Below are positions 10,235-20,683 of a DNA stretch of 64,000 nt, in pieces. The number at the start of each line of letters is the position of its first letter. Position 1 is the stretch's first letter. The stretch comes from Paenibacillus sp. CC-CFT747 (GTDB lineage: Bacteria > Bacillota > Bacilli > Paenibacillales > NBRC-103111). Below the pieces are notes generated by a model. It was not told where the DNA came from, ran no database searches, and saw nothing but the letters and a program-made list of their open reading frames with translations. The stretch covers positions 935,001-999,000 of the forward strand of contig CP106741.1 of NCBI GenBank assembly GCA_030323305.1. The letters run 5' to 3'. Position numbers and translations under genes: made by a program.

Positions 10235-11608
10235 TCAGCGTTCCCCGCCATCCGCGAAAACCGAAGTTCCCCGCTGGCTGCGCGCCCAATCTGCAACCCG
10301 AAGCGGATCGCCTTCCCACAAGCGCTGCCGGCCCCATTCGTTCGCCTGCGGCTTGCCAACGCATTCCACCCGAATCACGGGGAACAGGCGCGAAGGCGCC
10401 TCGACGGGCAGCCCCTTGATGAACAGCTCGTCCCCGCTTTGCTCGAACGCAAGCTCCTGTCCGGTCGTCAGCAGCTTTACCGATTTGACCCGGGAGCTCA
10501 AATCCGCGAGCCGCATGACCGGACGGCCGTCCCAGAAGCGGATGATCAGATACAGATAATGACCCCGCGTCGTTTGGCGGCCCCGTGTGATGAACTCGGT
10601 AATGGAGCCGCCGTCCGAGCCGTAGATCGCCTCGCCGTGCACCTCCAGCCACCGGCCGATCTCGAGCGCGCGCTCCACGAATTCCGGCGGCATCTCGCCA
10701 TCCGCGGTAGGGCCGCAGTTAAGCAGCAGGTTGCCGCCGTGCTCGCCGCCCTTCTCGGCACATTCGACCAGGGTGTCCAGCAGAACGTCCGCCGGCTTCC
10801 AGCGCTCTCCCGTGACGTGGCTCCAAAGCCGCCAGGTCATGACCTGGCAGGACTCCCAGAGCCGCTTCTGGTCGGCGACGATCAGATGCTCGGGCGTGCC
10901 GAAGTCGCCCAGCGTATCGGAATCGCCTGCGCCGATTCCTCCGTCGGCCCGGTATCCGTCATGCGTGCTGGAGTAGCCCAGCCGGTTGTTGACCAGAATG
11001 CCCGGCTGCAGCCTGCGCATCTCCTCCACCAGCTCGACGCTCCCTAGATCATCGGCATTTCGCGGCCAGACGCCATCAAAGAAGAAGTGATCGATCTGTC
11101 CGTAATTCGTAAGCAGTTCTTTCACCTGGTTATGCAAATAGGCGCGGACCTTCGCCCATCCTTCGGGATTCCGCGCGGGCCCTTCGAAATACGCCGGAAG
11201 GCGCCAGTCGATCCAGGAATAATACAGGCCGATCCGCAATCCCGCCTTGCGGAAGGCGTCCACGTATTCGCGGACGAAATCCCGGCCAGCGGCCTGCTTC
11301 GCGCTGGAATAGTCGGTGTAGGCGCTGTCCCACATGCAGAAGCCGTCGTGATGCCGCGTCGTGAGGCACGCATATTTGAAGCCCGCCTTTTTGGCGGTAT
11401 CCGCCCAAAGCTCCGGATCAAAGTGCTTCGGGTTCCAAGAAGCCGCCTTCTCGGCGTATTCCTTCTGGTCGAGATGCTCGCGGAACAGCACCTGCTCTCC
11501 GCGGGCGTACTGGGCATACGGACCCCAGTGGATAAACATGCCGTACCGGCTTTCGGTGAACCATTTCCATTTGTCCGGGACGGTGAACGCTTTCGTCTGC
11601 AAGCTCAT
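10235..11608 (-). CDS. GH29 alpha-L-fucosidase
   Basis: Cytoplasmic glycoside hydrolase of 457 residues without a signal peptide; it removes terminal alpha-L-fucose with retention. The barrel begins WFTESRYGMFIHWGPYAQYA. The conserved HHDGF is at residues 86-90 and the likely nucleophile is D178 in IDHFFFDGVWP. The catalytic acid is not confidently assignable in this family. The frame is uninterrupted. It is the last gene of a leftward operon behind two permeases and a binding protein, which points to import and intracellular trimming of fucosylated oligosaccharides. Confidence 0.92.
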   Translation of the reverse strand: MSLQTKAFTVPDKWKWFTESRYGMFIHWGPYAQYARGEQVLFREHLDQKEYAEKAASWNPKHFDPELWADTAKKAGFKYACLTTRHHDGFCMWDSAYTDYSSAKQAAGRDFVREYVDAFRKAGLRIGLYYSWIDWRLPAYFEGPARNPEGWAKVRAYLHNQVKELLTNYGQIDHFFFDGVWPRNADDLGSVELVEEMRRLQPGILVNNRLGYSSTHDGYRADGGIGAGDSDTLGDFGTPEHLIVADQKRLWESCQVMTWRLWSHVTGERWKPADVLLDTLVECAEKGGEHGGNLLLNCGPTADGEMPPEFVERALEIGRWLEVHGEAIYGSDGGSITEFITRGRQTTRGHYLYLIIRFWDGRPVMRLADLSSRVKSVKLLTTGQELAFEQSGDELFIKGLPVEAPSRLFPVIRVECVGKPQANEWGRQRLWEGDPLRVADWARSQRGTSVFADGGER

Positions 11609-11720
11609 AACGGCAAGCTCCCTTCCTATTCGTGATCTCGGCGCACGGCCGATAACGGACCTGCCCGGAATTCAGGCAGCGTCCGATCCTTTCGTACAAA
11701 GGTCTTGGACAGACCCGTCC

Positions 11721-13405
11721 TTATTTCGCCGCCGCGGCTTTATATGTTTTGTACGCTTCCTGGTAGATTTCCAGGTAACGCCCCAAATTCATGCTGTCGA
11801 GCGTAGACAGGTACTGACTCCACTGCGCATCGATGTCGGCATCGCCGATAATGAAGCGCGACAGCATTTCATTGGTGTAGTCGTAAATCGTTTTGGACAG
11901 GTCGGCAATTTCCGCCGACTGATCCACCGTCAGGTTCACCGGCGGCATGACCGTTTTCACCTGGACGCGGTAAGGCTCGTATTTCTCTTTCGTTTCCTTG
12001 TAAAGAATCGACTCGAGCGGGTTGTCCTTGGTATCGACGAGACCGAGCCTAAGCGAATTCGGACGGTAGGCAATACCGCTTTGGGACCAATGCTTGTTCT
12101 GGGTGACGCCGAACTTGGACATGTCCAAGTAAACCGCCTGCTTGCCGTTCAGGCCGATCTCTCCGTCCTTCGCCCATCTCCAGTCTTTGTCCAGCTCGCC
12201 GACCGTGGAGCGCAGCGTGATCTCCCGATCATAGAGCGCGTCGGCGAAGCGGAAGGCCGCTTCCGGATTTTTCGCTTTGTTCGTAATGACGAATTGTCCC
12301 GGCGCCACTTGATACGGATCGTACTGGGTAAGCTGCACGCCTCCTGGACCTTTGAGCGGAGGAACGGCCACATAGTCCAGCCAGCGGCCGCTCGAGCCGT
12401 TCAGCTGCGTCATCGCGCTCATATTAGGCCCGGAAGCCGCTCCGAGAATCGGCACGCCGGGATTCTCGCCCAGCTGCACCAGCTGGGAGGCGTCACGCGT
12501 CAGCGCCTGAGGATCCATCAGCCCTTCCTTGTACAGCTTGTGCAGGTACTTCAGGCCTTCTTTCCAGCCGTCCTTGTTGAACGGCACATCCACCTTGTCC
12601 TGATCGTTGATGTACAGGCGCGTGAAAGGCGCATACGTGAAGGCGTTCATCAGGTAGTTCTCGACGCTCGTCGTCAGGGTGGACTTCTGACTAGTCTGCG
12701 GCGCGCCCGAGAATGGAATTTCGTCGGCTTTCCCGTTGCCGTTCGGATCCTTGGTTTTGAACGCCTTTAGCACCTCGTAGAATTCTTCTGTCGTGGCCGG
12801 CATTTTGAGGTTCAGCTTGTCCAGCCACGGCTTGTAAATCCAGAGCTTCTGGCGCATGGAACAGTGGTAGCATTCGTTCGGAGCGGGAAGCGCGTAAATG
12901 TTGCCGTCGGCGGACGTGATCGCCGATTTGACGAGCGGGCTTTCCTCAAACATCTTCTTCGTGTTCACGCCGTATTTCTCAATCAGGTCGTTGAGCGGAA
13001 GGAGTACTCCTGCTCCCCATACAACGCCTGCTGCTCGGGAGTCACGTTCATCGTCATAATAACGTCCGGCAGGTCGCCGCTGGCGAGCGCGATATTCAGC
13101 TTCTCCGCTCCCGTGCTCGCCGGAACAATCTCCCACTCGACGTGGATATTGGTTAAATCCTCAAAATATTTCGTAAAGGCGTTCGTATCGAAATTCTCAA
13201 CGGCCGGGTTGGCCCCGATCATGACGCGGAGGTTGGTTTTCTCAGCCACGATCGGGAACTTCCCGGCTTCCGACACGCTTGCGGCGCTTCCTCCGACGTC
13301 TCCCTTGGCAGTATCGCCCGCAGAGTTGCTGTCTTTGCATGCGCTCAGGATGCCGGCGAGCATGCCAAGCGTGACCAACATGGACAACCATTTTTTATTT
13401 TTCAT
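11721..13405 (-). CDS. CUT1-family sugar-binding lipoprotein (frameshift)
   Basis: Binding protein of the second importer. The signal peptide has lipobox LSAC at residues 19-22, then a Ser/Gly spacer and a long SBP_bac_1 fold of the LplA/YtcQ type. The frame breaks at 13009-13010, where one G is apparently missing in CAGGAG; restoring it joins LYGEQ to GVLLPLNDLI and gives 561 residues, as expected. Its site AGAAGGGGAG precedes ATG. It sits between the permeases and the fucosidase, and no ATPase gene is present. Confidence 0.87.
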
Positions 13406-13423
13406 CCTTCTGCTCCCCTTCTA

Positions 13424-14323
13424 TTAGCCCTTAAGTGAACCGACCATGACGCCTTTAACCAAATACTTCTGGACAAACGGATAGAATACCAGCAGCGGAA
13501 CGGTTGAGATAACGATCAGCGAATACTTCAGCAGCGTCTTCAGCGCCTCGCGCCGGGCGGCATCCTGCGGATCCCCCGACAGCATCGTGACGTCCACGTC
13601 GTTGCTGACCAATATATCCTTCAGCACCAGCTGGAGCGGATAGTGCGCCTGGTTTTTCAGAAACAGCATGGCGTTGAAATACTGGTTCCAGTTGGCCGCG
13701 GCGTAGTAAAGCGTGATGACCGCCAGGATCGGCCCTGACAAGCGGACGACAACCCTCCAGACGAATTGGAAGTCGTCGCAGCCGTCGAGCTGCGCGGCTT
13801 CAAGAAGTTCATGGGGAATCGACATCTGGAAATAAGTCCGGGTGATGATGACGTTCCATACCGTCAGCGCTCCGGGAAGAATCATGGCCCAGATCGTATC
13901 GAGCATGCCAAGTTCCCTGACGAGCAGATAGGTCGGAATCAGCCCTCCGGTGAACATGGTCGTGAACATAAACAGGACCATGAAGAGGTTTTTGCCGAAG
14001 AAATCCTTTCGGGACAACGGATAAGCCGCCAGCACGGTCATCACGATGTTAACCAGCGTACCGGTTACCGTGTAGAGGATCGAATTACGAAATCCTACCC
14101 AGACCTGGCTGTACTCGAATACCGCGTTGTAGCCGTCCAGGCTCGGACGAACCGGCCACAGCCATACTTCGCCGGACACGACCGCCTGGGAGTCGCTGAA
14201 GGAAGCGCTGACAATATAGATGATCGGATACAGCACCGCCAGAAACATCAGAATCATGAAGGTGTTGTTCAGCAGGGTGAACAGCTTATCCGTTCGCGAT
14301 TCGTTACGAAAGGTTATATTCAT
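13424..14323 (-). CDS. sugar ABC transporter permease, LplC/YtcP type
   Basis: Inner-membrane permease of 299 residues with six helices. The EAA loop is ELLEAAQLDGCDDFQFVW and the family-typical C-terminus is KGVMVGSLKG. The start chosen is MNITFRNES, behind AAAGGAGG. Eighteen bases separate its stop from the binding-protein start, so the genes are one transcription unit. It pairs with the upstream LplB-type permease. Confidence 0.9.
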   Translation of the reverse strand: MNITFRNESRTDKLFTLLNNTFMILMFLAVLYPIIYIVSASFSDSQAVVSGEVWLWPVRPSLDGYNAVFEYSQVWVGFRNSILYTVTGTLVNIVMTVLAAYPLSRKDFFGKNLFMVLFMFTTMFTGGLIPTYLLVRELGMLDTIWAMILPGALTVWNVIITRTYFQMSIPHELLEAAQLDGCDDFQFVWRVVVRLSGPILAVITLYYAAANWNQYFNAMLFLKNQAHYPLQLVLKDILVSNDVDVTMLSGDPQDAARREALKTLLKYSLIVISTVPLLVFYPFVQKYLVKGVMVGSLKG

Positions 14324-14360
14324 GTGCGTTCCTCCTTTCCCGCAAGCTTCGAACAAGGGG

Positions 14361-15281
14361 TTACCATAGACTGCCCTGCTTCGTTTTTTGGGCGATTTTG
14401 TTGACCGTCAGCAGCAGAATCAAGTTAATGATCGATTTGAACAGCCCGATTGCCGTCGAATAGGAGTAGTTGGCCACCTGGGACGTCAATCCCACCTTGT
14501 ACACGTAAGTGTCGATAATCTCAGACGCCTTCAGGTTGATGGGATTCTGCATCAGCAGCACCTTCTCGAAGCCGACGTCAAGAATGTGGCCGGTGTTCAG
14601 AATGAGAACGATGATCGCCATAGGCATAATGCCCGGCAAATCGATGTGCCACATCCGGCGCAGCTTGCTCGCCCCGTCCATGACAGCCGCCTCATGCAGC
14701 GACGGATCGATGCTGGCCAGCGCGGCCAGAAAGATGATGCAGTTGAAACCGGCGTGCTGCCAAACGTCCGACCAGACATAAAGGGAAGAGAAGTACGAAA
14801 TCTCCCCCATGAAGTTGATCGGAGCGATGCCGAGAAACCCGAGAAGCTTGTTCAGGATTCCCGTCCGGGGATCCAGCAGCTCCTTCACGATGCCGACGAT
14901 GACGACAATGGAGATAAAGTGGGGCGCATAGGTCACCATCTGAACGATTCTTCGAAAACGCACGCTTTTCAAATAGTTCAAGCCGAGCGCAAGCAGAATC
15001 GGAAACGGAAATCCCGCCGCCAGATTGTAAAAGCTGAGAATAAGCGTGTTCCTCAGGATCCGCCAGAAATCATAGGAATGCACGAACCGGTCGAAATGCT
15101 TGAGCCCCACCCAGTCGCTTCCCCAGATTCCCTTGGTGACCGTGAAATTCTTGAAGGCGATCTGCGCCCCGTAGATCGGCACGTATTTGAAAAGGATCAG
15201 ATAAAGGAACGGAAGGGCCATCAGCACGTACAGCTGCCAGCTTCGGACCAGCCTTTTCTTGAACATATAGCCGCTCAACAA
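14361..15281 (-). CDS. sugar ABC transporter permease, LplB type
   Basis: First gene of the second importer operon, about 306 residues. It has the KYVPIYGAQIAFKNF motif and EAA loop HEAAVMDGASKLRRMW. The best ribosome binding site, GGAGGAGGTGA, lies just before a TTG pair, so translation probably begins at TTG; an internal ATG five codons on is less well placed. It overlaps no neighbour. Confidence 0.88.
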   Translation of the reverse strand: MLSGYMFKKRLVRSWQLYVLMALPFLYLILFKYVPIYGAQIAFKNFTVTKGIWGSDWVGLKHFDRFVHSYDFWRILRNTLILSFYNLAAGFPFPILLALGLNYLKSVRFRRIVQMVTYAPHFISIVVIVGIVKELLDPRTGILNKLLGFLGIAPINFMGEISYFSSLYVWSDVWQHAGFNCIIFLAALASIDPSLHEAAVMDGASKLRRMWHIDLPGIMPMAIIVLILNTGHILDVGFEKVLLMQNPINLKASEIIDTYVYKVGLTSQVANYSYSTAIGLFKSIINLILLLTVNKIAQKTKQGSLW

Positions 15282-15569
15282 CAGTTCTCACCTCCTCCAG
15301 TGTTTGAGATGGAATCACACAGGCGATTCTCCCCCATAGGTTGGTTCGCGTGTTTTCCGTGTCCCCAGCATAGGCCGGCAGGAGGCCGAACGTAAATTGT
15401 AAATCTTCCGGTTTTGTCGTCAATCGTTAAGAAAACCGGGTTTACACTTCCCCGATCGATGTGCACAGGAACAGAATTCGACTAGTTTATTCCAAATCTG
15501 GAAATAAATTAGACATCTTTCACTCCAACCTGATCAGGACTAAGGGAGCAAACCGAACGGGCTCCATGT
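15282..15569. other. non-coding gap: promoter region of the fucoside operon
   Basis: No gene is visible here. The stretch separates the membrane regulator (leftward, with its own terminator) from the first permease. It includes AT-rich sequence around 15480-15510 that could carry the operon promoter, but I could not assign -35 and -10 boxes with confidence. Confidence 0.4.
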
Positions 15570-15599
15570 AAAAAAGCCGGAACGCAACGTTCCGGCTTT
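15570..15599 (-). terminator. intrinsic terminator after the membrane AraC regulator
   Basis: Perfect 12-bp stem AAAGCCGGAACG/CGTTCCGGCTTT with a three-base loop, running into T6 on the minus strand. Confidence 0.9.
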
Positions 15600-15625
15600 C
15601 CAGCGGGCGAACGGTACGCCGACCG

Positions 15626-17928
15626 TCAGCCTGCTTCCGATTCGCGAAAAGCAGTGGCGCTGAGGCCGTTGCCCCGTTTAAATGCCCGGCAAAAAGTACT
15701 CGTGGAATGGTAGCCCACCTGCTCGGCGATCTCCCGGACCGGGAGGCTGGTGGTGGCCAGCAGCTGCTTCGCTTCCTTCATCCGAAGGCTCTCGAGATAG
15801 TCGGAGAAATTGGTTCCGGTCTGTTCCTTGAAGAACTGGGACATGTAACCTTTGGAAATGTTCATGCGGTCGGCTACGACATCCAGGCTTAGGCTCGGCT
15901 GTCCGTAATACTCCTGGATATAAGCGAGTATCGACTCGAGCAGCTTCACGTTGCGGCTCTTCTTGCGGTGATCCGCCTCGGCGCTCATGGACAGGAACAG
16001 CTCAGCGGCGCTTTGGTACGCTTCCCGCAGGTTCTCCGTCGTGCCAAGCAGGCGAAGCAGCTCCTGAACCTCTTCCGAATACGGAAGCATCAGCTGCTCC
16101 TGCAGCTTCATCAGGCAGCTGACGATCTCATAGCAGAACAGCTGCTGCTTCTCGAGCGGCAGATGGCGCTCCTGAAAATTTTCCCGGTATAGCGAATCCA
16201 GCAGCTGGTTCAGCTCCTCGGTCTCTCCGGCTTTGGTGAAATTGCAGAGACGGCTCTCCACTTCCCCGGGAAGTAGAAAAGGCGGTTCTCACTCGGCAGA
16301 TCGGAGAACCACGCCGTCTGGACGATGTCCTCGTAAGTCAGGGAAGAAAGCGACTGCCTGGCCTCCTCGTAAGACCCGGAAACGTCGAGCAGCGAATCGC
16401 GGAATCCCCCGATGGCAAAATAAAGGCCAAGCGGAAGCTGCTTGCCGATCTCGGACGCCACGTCCTGGATGATCCCCTCGATCGTCCGTCTGAAGGGAGC
16501 TCCGTCTTCGCCGGAATGGACGAACAGGATCGCGATTTTGTCCTCCGTCAGGTCATGCACATAAAGGCTGTCGGCGGGTGCCCGCCGCAGTGCTTCCTTG
16601 ACCAGCACCCGCTCGACGTCCAGCCTGCGCAGATCGTCGGCGTCGAGTCCTCTGGTGCCCCCGCGGAAATGGAGGATGCCGAGCGCATAGCTCCGGCCTT
16701 CGATCCGAATATGCTGGTGCTTCAACAGCGTATTGATTTCATCCAGGCTGACGAATTCGCCCTTAAGCAGCCGTTCATAGAAGCTTTCCCACAGCAGAGG
16801 CGCCTGGCGTTTGATCTCCCTCTGCATCGCGGTATTGTTGTCGATGAGGGCGGCCAGGGAGTTCTGAATAAATCCGTACATTTCCTTGGGTCTTCGGGGC
16901 TGCGAGCCGCCGGGCCGTTCCGCCAGCGTGGAGAAAAGCTGGACCAGCGGCTTGCCGCTTCGGCTGGCGAACAAATAGGCGAGCAGAATCCCGATGAGCA
17001 GGAACGCCAGCGCAATTCCGGTCGTGATCTTCCGGATGGAGATCACTTTGCCGAGCACGACGTGGGGCGGCTGTGCCACGATGTACGACCAGTTGTTATA
17101 CGAGGACTTCGTATAGGTGACCATCATCCCGTTAGTCTTCGGGCTCGCTTCGATGATACCGGATGACGCGGCATACTCGGCAGGATTCAGATCGGGAACG
17201 GCTCCGTCGTCCGACAAGGTGCTGACGACCCGTCCCTGTTCGTCCATGATAGACACCCAGCCTCCGTCGGAGACGTTGACGCCGCTCATCAGAGACTTCA
17301 ACTTCTGGTTATCGACCAGAATGATCAGGGCCCCTTGGATGTAGCCGGGGTAGCCGAGCGATTGTACGTACGTCAGCATATCGTAGGGCTTTTCCTGGTA
17401 CAGGGTCCGACCCGAAGCCATGACCTCGCGGTTGCGGTACGAACCGAACAAGTCGCTTCGCCAGGAGTCGTAATCGGTGCCTTCACGTGACAAAATATGC
17501 TGATAAAAATAAGGAAGGTCATAGATAGAATTGGCCGACAGGGCAACGTTGCTGTTCTTGAAGGTCAAATAATAGTCCAGGACGAAATTATTGGACGTGT
17601 TATAGCTGTACAAATTCTTCTTCGCTTCGAGCACCCGGTAGGTCTCCTTGCTTCCGAATGCGTCGTGCACCCTGGCGAAGCTCATCACCATCGGATCGTT
17701 CAGCAGCTGAAGGGCGATGGTATTGACTTCGGACAGCCGGATGTCCATCGTTTCCTTGACCTGCTCCAGCAGCTGCATATTGCTGCCCGTCACTTCATCT
17801 TTAACGATGTCGTAGGTCAATTTGTAGAAGCAACCCCCGATGATCAGGGCCACCAGCATGAACGAGATATAAGGAATCATCAAACGCATGAATAACTGCT
17901 GATGTCCCAGGCGCTTAATCAGATTCAT
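15626..17928 (-). CDS. membrane-embedded AraC-family regulator (frameshift)
   Basis: YesS/YtdP-type regulator that probably controls the adjacent fucoside operon. The first membrane segment is at about residues 15-37, then a dCache-like extracellular region, a second membrane segment (IALAFLLIGILLAYLF), a cytoplasmic linker, and a C-terminal double helix-turn-helix (LSLDVVADRMNISKGYMSQF and VREIAEQVGYHSTSTFCRAF). The frame breaks at 16264-16267 in a G-run; restoring one G joins YFPG to EVESRLCNF and gives 767 residues. It is transcribed in the same direction as the operon but separated by a terminator, so it is probably expressed separately. Confidence 0.88.
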
Positions 17929-18069
17929 GGACGTCTTCCCCTTGTATAGGCCGAGGCCCTTGTAAGCGGTGCCACATGTTAATAATTATAACATCTACTC
18001 TGCCTAAGGGGTATTTACATTTTTTTAATTTTTTCGATTACGGCCAAGTTCAGTATTTTTAAATATACA

Positions 18070-18099
18070 TTGACAGGAATATTCCTCATTTGGTATATT
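18070..18099 (+). promoter_or_regulatory. sigma-A-type promoter with palindrome in the spacer
   Basis: TTGACA (18070-18075), 18 bases, TATATT (18094-18099). The spacer begins with the perfect palindrome GGAATATTCC, which may be a repressor site. It would drive the SLH-esterase gene 45 bases downstream. Confidence 0.65.
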
Positions 18100-18143
18100 G
18101 TCATCAACAGCAAAAAATTGGAAGAAAGCGAGGGATAAAGCTT

Positions 18144-19465
18144 ATGAAGAAAACGGTTTGGATCCCCTTGGTCCTGGTCGCGGCCATCAGTTTTTCCGCC
18201 GGGTCGGCGGCTGCCTTTGGGGATGTGGACCCTAAGAAGGGTGAAGCCATTCTGGCTCTGAAGGAAAGAGGCATCGTGTCCGGTGTCGGCGGGGACCGGT
18301 TTGCCCCGGATCAGGACATGACTTATGCCGAGGGCTTGAGTCTGGTGATGAAAGGCTTGCTGCAGGGAGCCGTCGGAGAGAGGGAGGCTGATCCAACAGC
18401 CGGCCCCTGGTATGCCGGCCTTGTGGAACAAGCGAAGACGGTTGGCCTCCTCTTCCGGCCGGCGTCGACCCTTCCGCGTCCCTTACCGAGGAGGAGTTTG
18501 CTTCGCTGCTGAACGCTGCCCTTTCGGCTGCTGCGCCGGACCGGACGCTGCCGGAAGCGGGGAAGCCAGCCGGCCCGTCGAAGGTAACCCGCGCCAAAGC
18601 GGCAGAGTGGGTGTACCAGGCCATCCGGTTCCTCGAGACCGCACCGGCGATGCCCGCGAAAGGAAGCTACGCCGAGGTAAACGGGCTGAAGATGTATTAC
18701 GAGATCCACGGCTCCGGAGGACATCCGCTTGTTCTTCTGCACGGTGCGTACAGCTCCATCGAATCGTCCTTCGGAAGCTTGATCCCCGAGCTGGCGAAGA
18801 CCCGTCAGGTCATTGCCGTGGAGCTTCAAGGCCACGGACGCACAGCCGATATCGACCGTCCGCTCAGCTGCCAGCAGCTGGCCGATGACGTGGCCGGGCT
18901 GCTCCGCCAGCTGAACATCGGGCAAGCCGACGTATTCGGTTACTCTCTCGGCGGAGGCGTGGGCCTGCAGATGGCGATCCGTCATCCCGAGTCGGTCCGC
19001 AAGCTGGCCGTCGCCTCCGTCAACTACACCAGCGACGGCGCGTATCCGGAGGTTGCCGCCTTTATGGATCAAGTGACACCGGAGCTGTTCGCGGATACGC
19101 CGGTCCTGGAAGAGTATAAACGGGTGAACCCGAAGCCCGAGGCTTTCCCCGAGCTGGTGAAGAAGCTGAACCAGATGAATGCGCTCAAGCAGGATTGGAC
19201 GGAAGGGGTCCGAACGATTAAAGCCCCGGTTCTCACCATCATCGGCGATTCCGATAACGTCAGACCGGATCACGCCGTCGAGATGTTCCGGCTGCTGGGC
19301 GGCGGCGTTGCCGGAGACCTGGCGGGACTGCCGAATGCGCAGCTGGCCGTCTTCCCCGGCACTACCCATTACACGATGATCTCGCGGACCCATCTTCTTC
19401 TTGCCGCCGTCGTACCCTTTCTCGATGCCGAGGCTTCCAAGCCGGAATCCTCGCCAACCAAGTAA
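18144..19465 (+). CDS. S-layer-homology / alpha-beta hydrolase fusion (frameshift)
   Basis: Secreted, probably cell-wall-anchored esterase or hydrolase. A signal peptide (residues 1-25) is followed by SLH-like repeats: FGDVDPKKGEAILALKERGI then GDRFAPDQDMTYAEGLSLVM, and a second PWYAGLVEQAKTVGLL repeat. After about residue 165 comes an alpha/beta hydrolase with HGAYSS (oxyanion side), nucleophile elbow GYSLGGG and the late acid/His region (GDSDNVRPD; GTTHYTM). One base is missing near 18447-18456; restoring it fuses both parts into a 440-residue protein. SLH domains bind pyruvylated wall polymers. The substrate is unknown. Confidence 0.75.
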
Positions 19466-19481
19466 CCGGGTAAGACACTAG
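19461..19481 (-). repeat. diverged copy of the dispersed motif
   Basis: On the minus strand CTAGTGTCTTACCCGGTTACT; it overlaps the stop codon of the SLH-esterase. Two or three positions differ from the other copies. Confidence 0.45.
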
Positions 19482-19567
19482 CATTTACTTCAAAATTTTT
19501 ACATGATAGAGTGATATTGGATATCCCTTCTTAACCAAACCAATTAACAAGTGAAGGAGCGGTACTT

Positions 19568-19905
19568 ATGAATCCCGAAGTGACGGCATTTATCGATAAC
19601 CTTAACGGGCAGTGGCAGGCGGAGCTTGGCCATAAGCTTCGTCAGATGGTGCAGGAGACGATTCCGGGGGTTGAAGAAAAAATCCAGTACAAGAAGCCGC
19701 ATTTTCTCAAAAACGGCCAATTCGCTGCGGTGATCTCCCTTCCAAGGATGCGATTGCGTTCATGATCATGAATGCGGAAGGCATTGAGTTCCCCAAAGGC
19801 TTCGAAGGCCCGGCCGAACGCAAATGGATCAAATTGAAGGAAGGCGTGGAGCCGGACCTGGCTCAATTGTCGAACCTCCTGGCGCAGGCGTCCGAATCGT
19901 TGTAA
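19568..19905 (+). CDS. DUF1801 / YdhG-like protein (frameshift)
   Basis: Small cytoplasmic protein of about 112 residues resembling DUF1801 (iron-chaperone-fold, YdhG-like). It begins MNPEVTAFIDNL and contains the typical PGVEEKIQYKKPHFLKNGQF and FEGPAERKWIKL. One C is missing at 19737-19739; restoring it joins AAVISP to SKDAIAFMIMNAEG. AAGTGAAGGAG precedes the start. Function in this organism is unknown; the family is widespread in Firmicutes. It stands alone before a strong terminator. Confidence 0.75.
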
Positions 19906-19913
19906 GCACAATA

Positions 19914-19951
19914 AAGAAAGCGGCTGATCCTCGAGGGTCAGCCGCTTTCTT
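19914..19951. terminator. terminator shared by convergent genes
   Basis: Perfect 14-bp stem AAGAAAGCGGCTGA/TCAGCCGCTTTCTT. It also encodes the last residues of the SUMF1-like protein on the minus strand. Confidence 0.8.
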
Positions 19952-20624
19952 CCTGCCATGACCGGGCAAGGCGGAAGCCCAGGTCGTCGATGCCGAAGGT
20001 CGGATGGCTGCGGCGGCGGCACGTAGCCCCGCATCCCCGGGCCTCTTCTGCCCAGCTGCCTCCCCGAAAGATCCTGTAGGACCCGTAAACTTCCACGTCA
20101 TATACGTCCCAGCACCATTCCCACACGTTCCCCAGCATGTCATACAGCCCCCAGGCGTTAGGCACCTTGCCTCCCACGTCCTGTACGGCGCCTCCTGAAT
20201 TCCCCTCATACCAGGCAATCTCATCCAGTTCCCCGTACCGATAGCCGGCTGTGCCGGCTTTACAAGCATACTGCCACTCCGCTTCCGTAGGAAGCCGGTA
20301 GCCGTCCGCCTCCTCGTTCCAGCTAACGCTTTCCCCATCCCTTCCTACCGAGTAGCATTCCTTCAGCCCCGCCTGCCGCGACAGCCGGTTGCAAAAGATA
20401 ACCGCCTCGTTCCAGGAAACGTTCACGGCCGGCTTCCGGTCGTTATCCCTGGAATTCGGGGAGGAAGCTTGGTACAGGCCTCGCGTTACCGGATAGCGGG
20501 CAAGAAAGAAAGGCTTGACCGGGGCTTTCCACTGCTTTTGGATTCGGTCATCCCGCAATTCGATTTCTCCCTCTGGAATAAGGACCATGGGATAATCATT
20601 GTCTCTCCGTCCATCATCCGCCAT
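19938..20624 (-). CDS. SUMF1/EgtB-family formylglycine-type domain protein
   Basis: A 228-residue protein made of one FGE-sulfatase domain: PVTRGLY, NVSWNEAVIFCNRLS, YRLPTEAEWQYACKAGT, NVWEWCWDVY, FRGGSW and GFRLAR are all typical. In true formylglycine-generating enzymes two cysteines form the copper site. Here only the second appears (ARGCGATC) and the first aligns with an acidic residue, so sulfatase activation is doubtful. The name describes the fold only. No sulfatase gene is nearby. Confidence 0.82.
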   Translation of the reverse strand: MADDGRRDNDYPMVLIPEGEIELRDDRIQKQWKAPVKPFFLARYPVTRGLYQASSPNSRDNDRKPAVNVSWNEAVIFCNRLSRQAGLKECYSVGRDGESVSWNEEADGYRLPTEAEWQYACKAGTAGYRYGELDEIAWYEGNSGGAVQDVGGKVPNAWGLYDMLGNVWEWCWDVYDVEVYGSYRIFRGGSWAEEARGCGATCRRRSHPTFGIDDLGFRLARSWQEESG

Positions 20625-20683
20625 CCGCCGTCTCCTCTCCTTCCTTATTTGACAGAGCCCTCGCGCCCCATCCGCTTGTCCAG

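Noticed and set aside
11361..12770. 469-codon plus-strand frame opposite the fucosidase and binding protein
   Set aside because: It spans two well-supported leftward genes and has no domain of its own.
14388..15395. 335-codon plus-strand frame opposite the permease
   Set aside because: Antisense shadow; composition is rich in Arg, Gln, His and Asp as expected from reverse-complemented membrane-protein codons.
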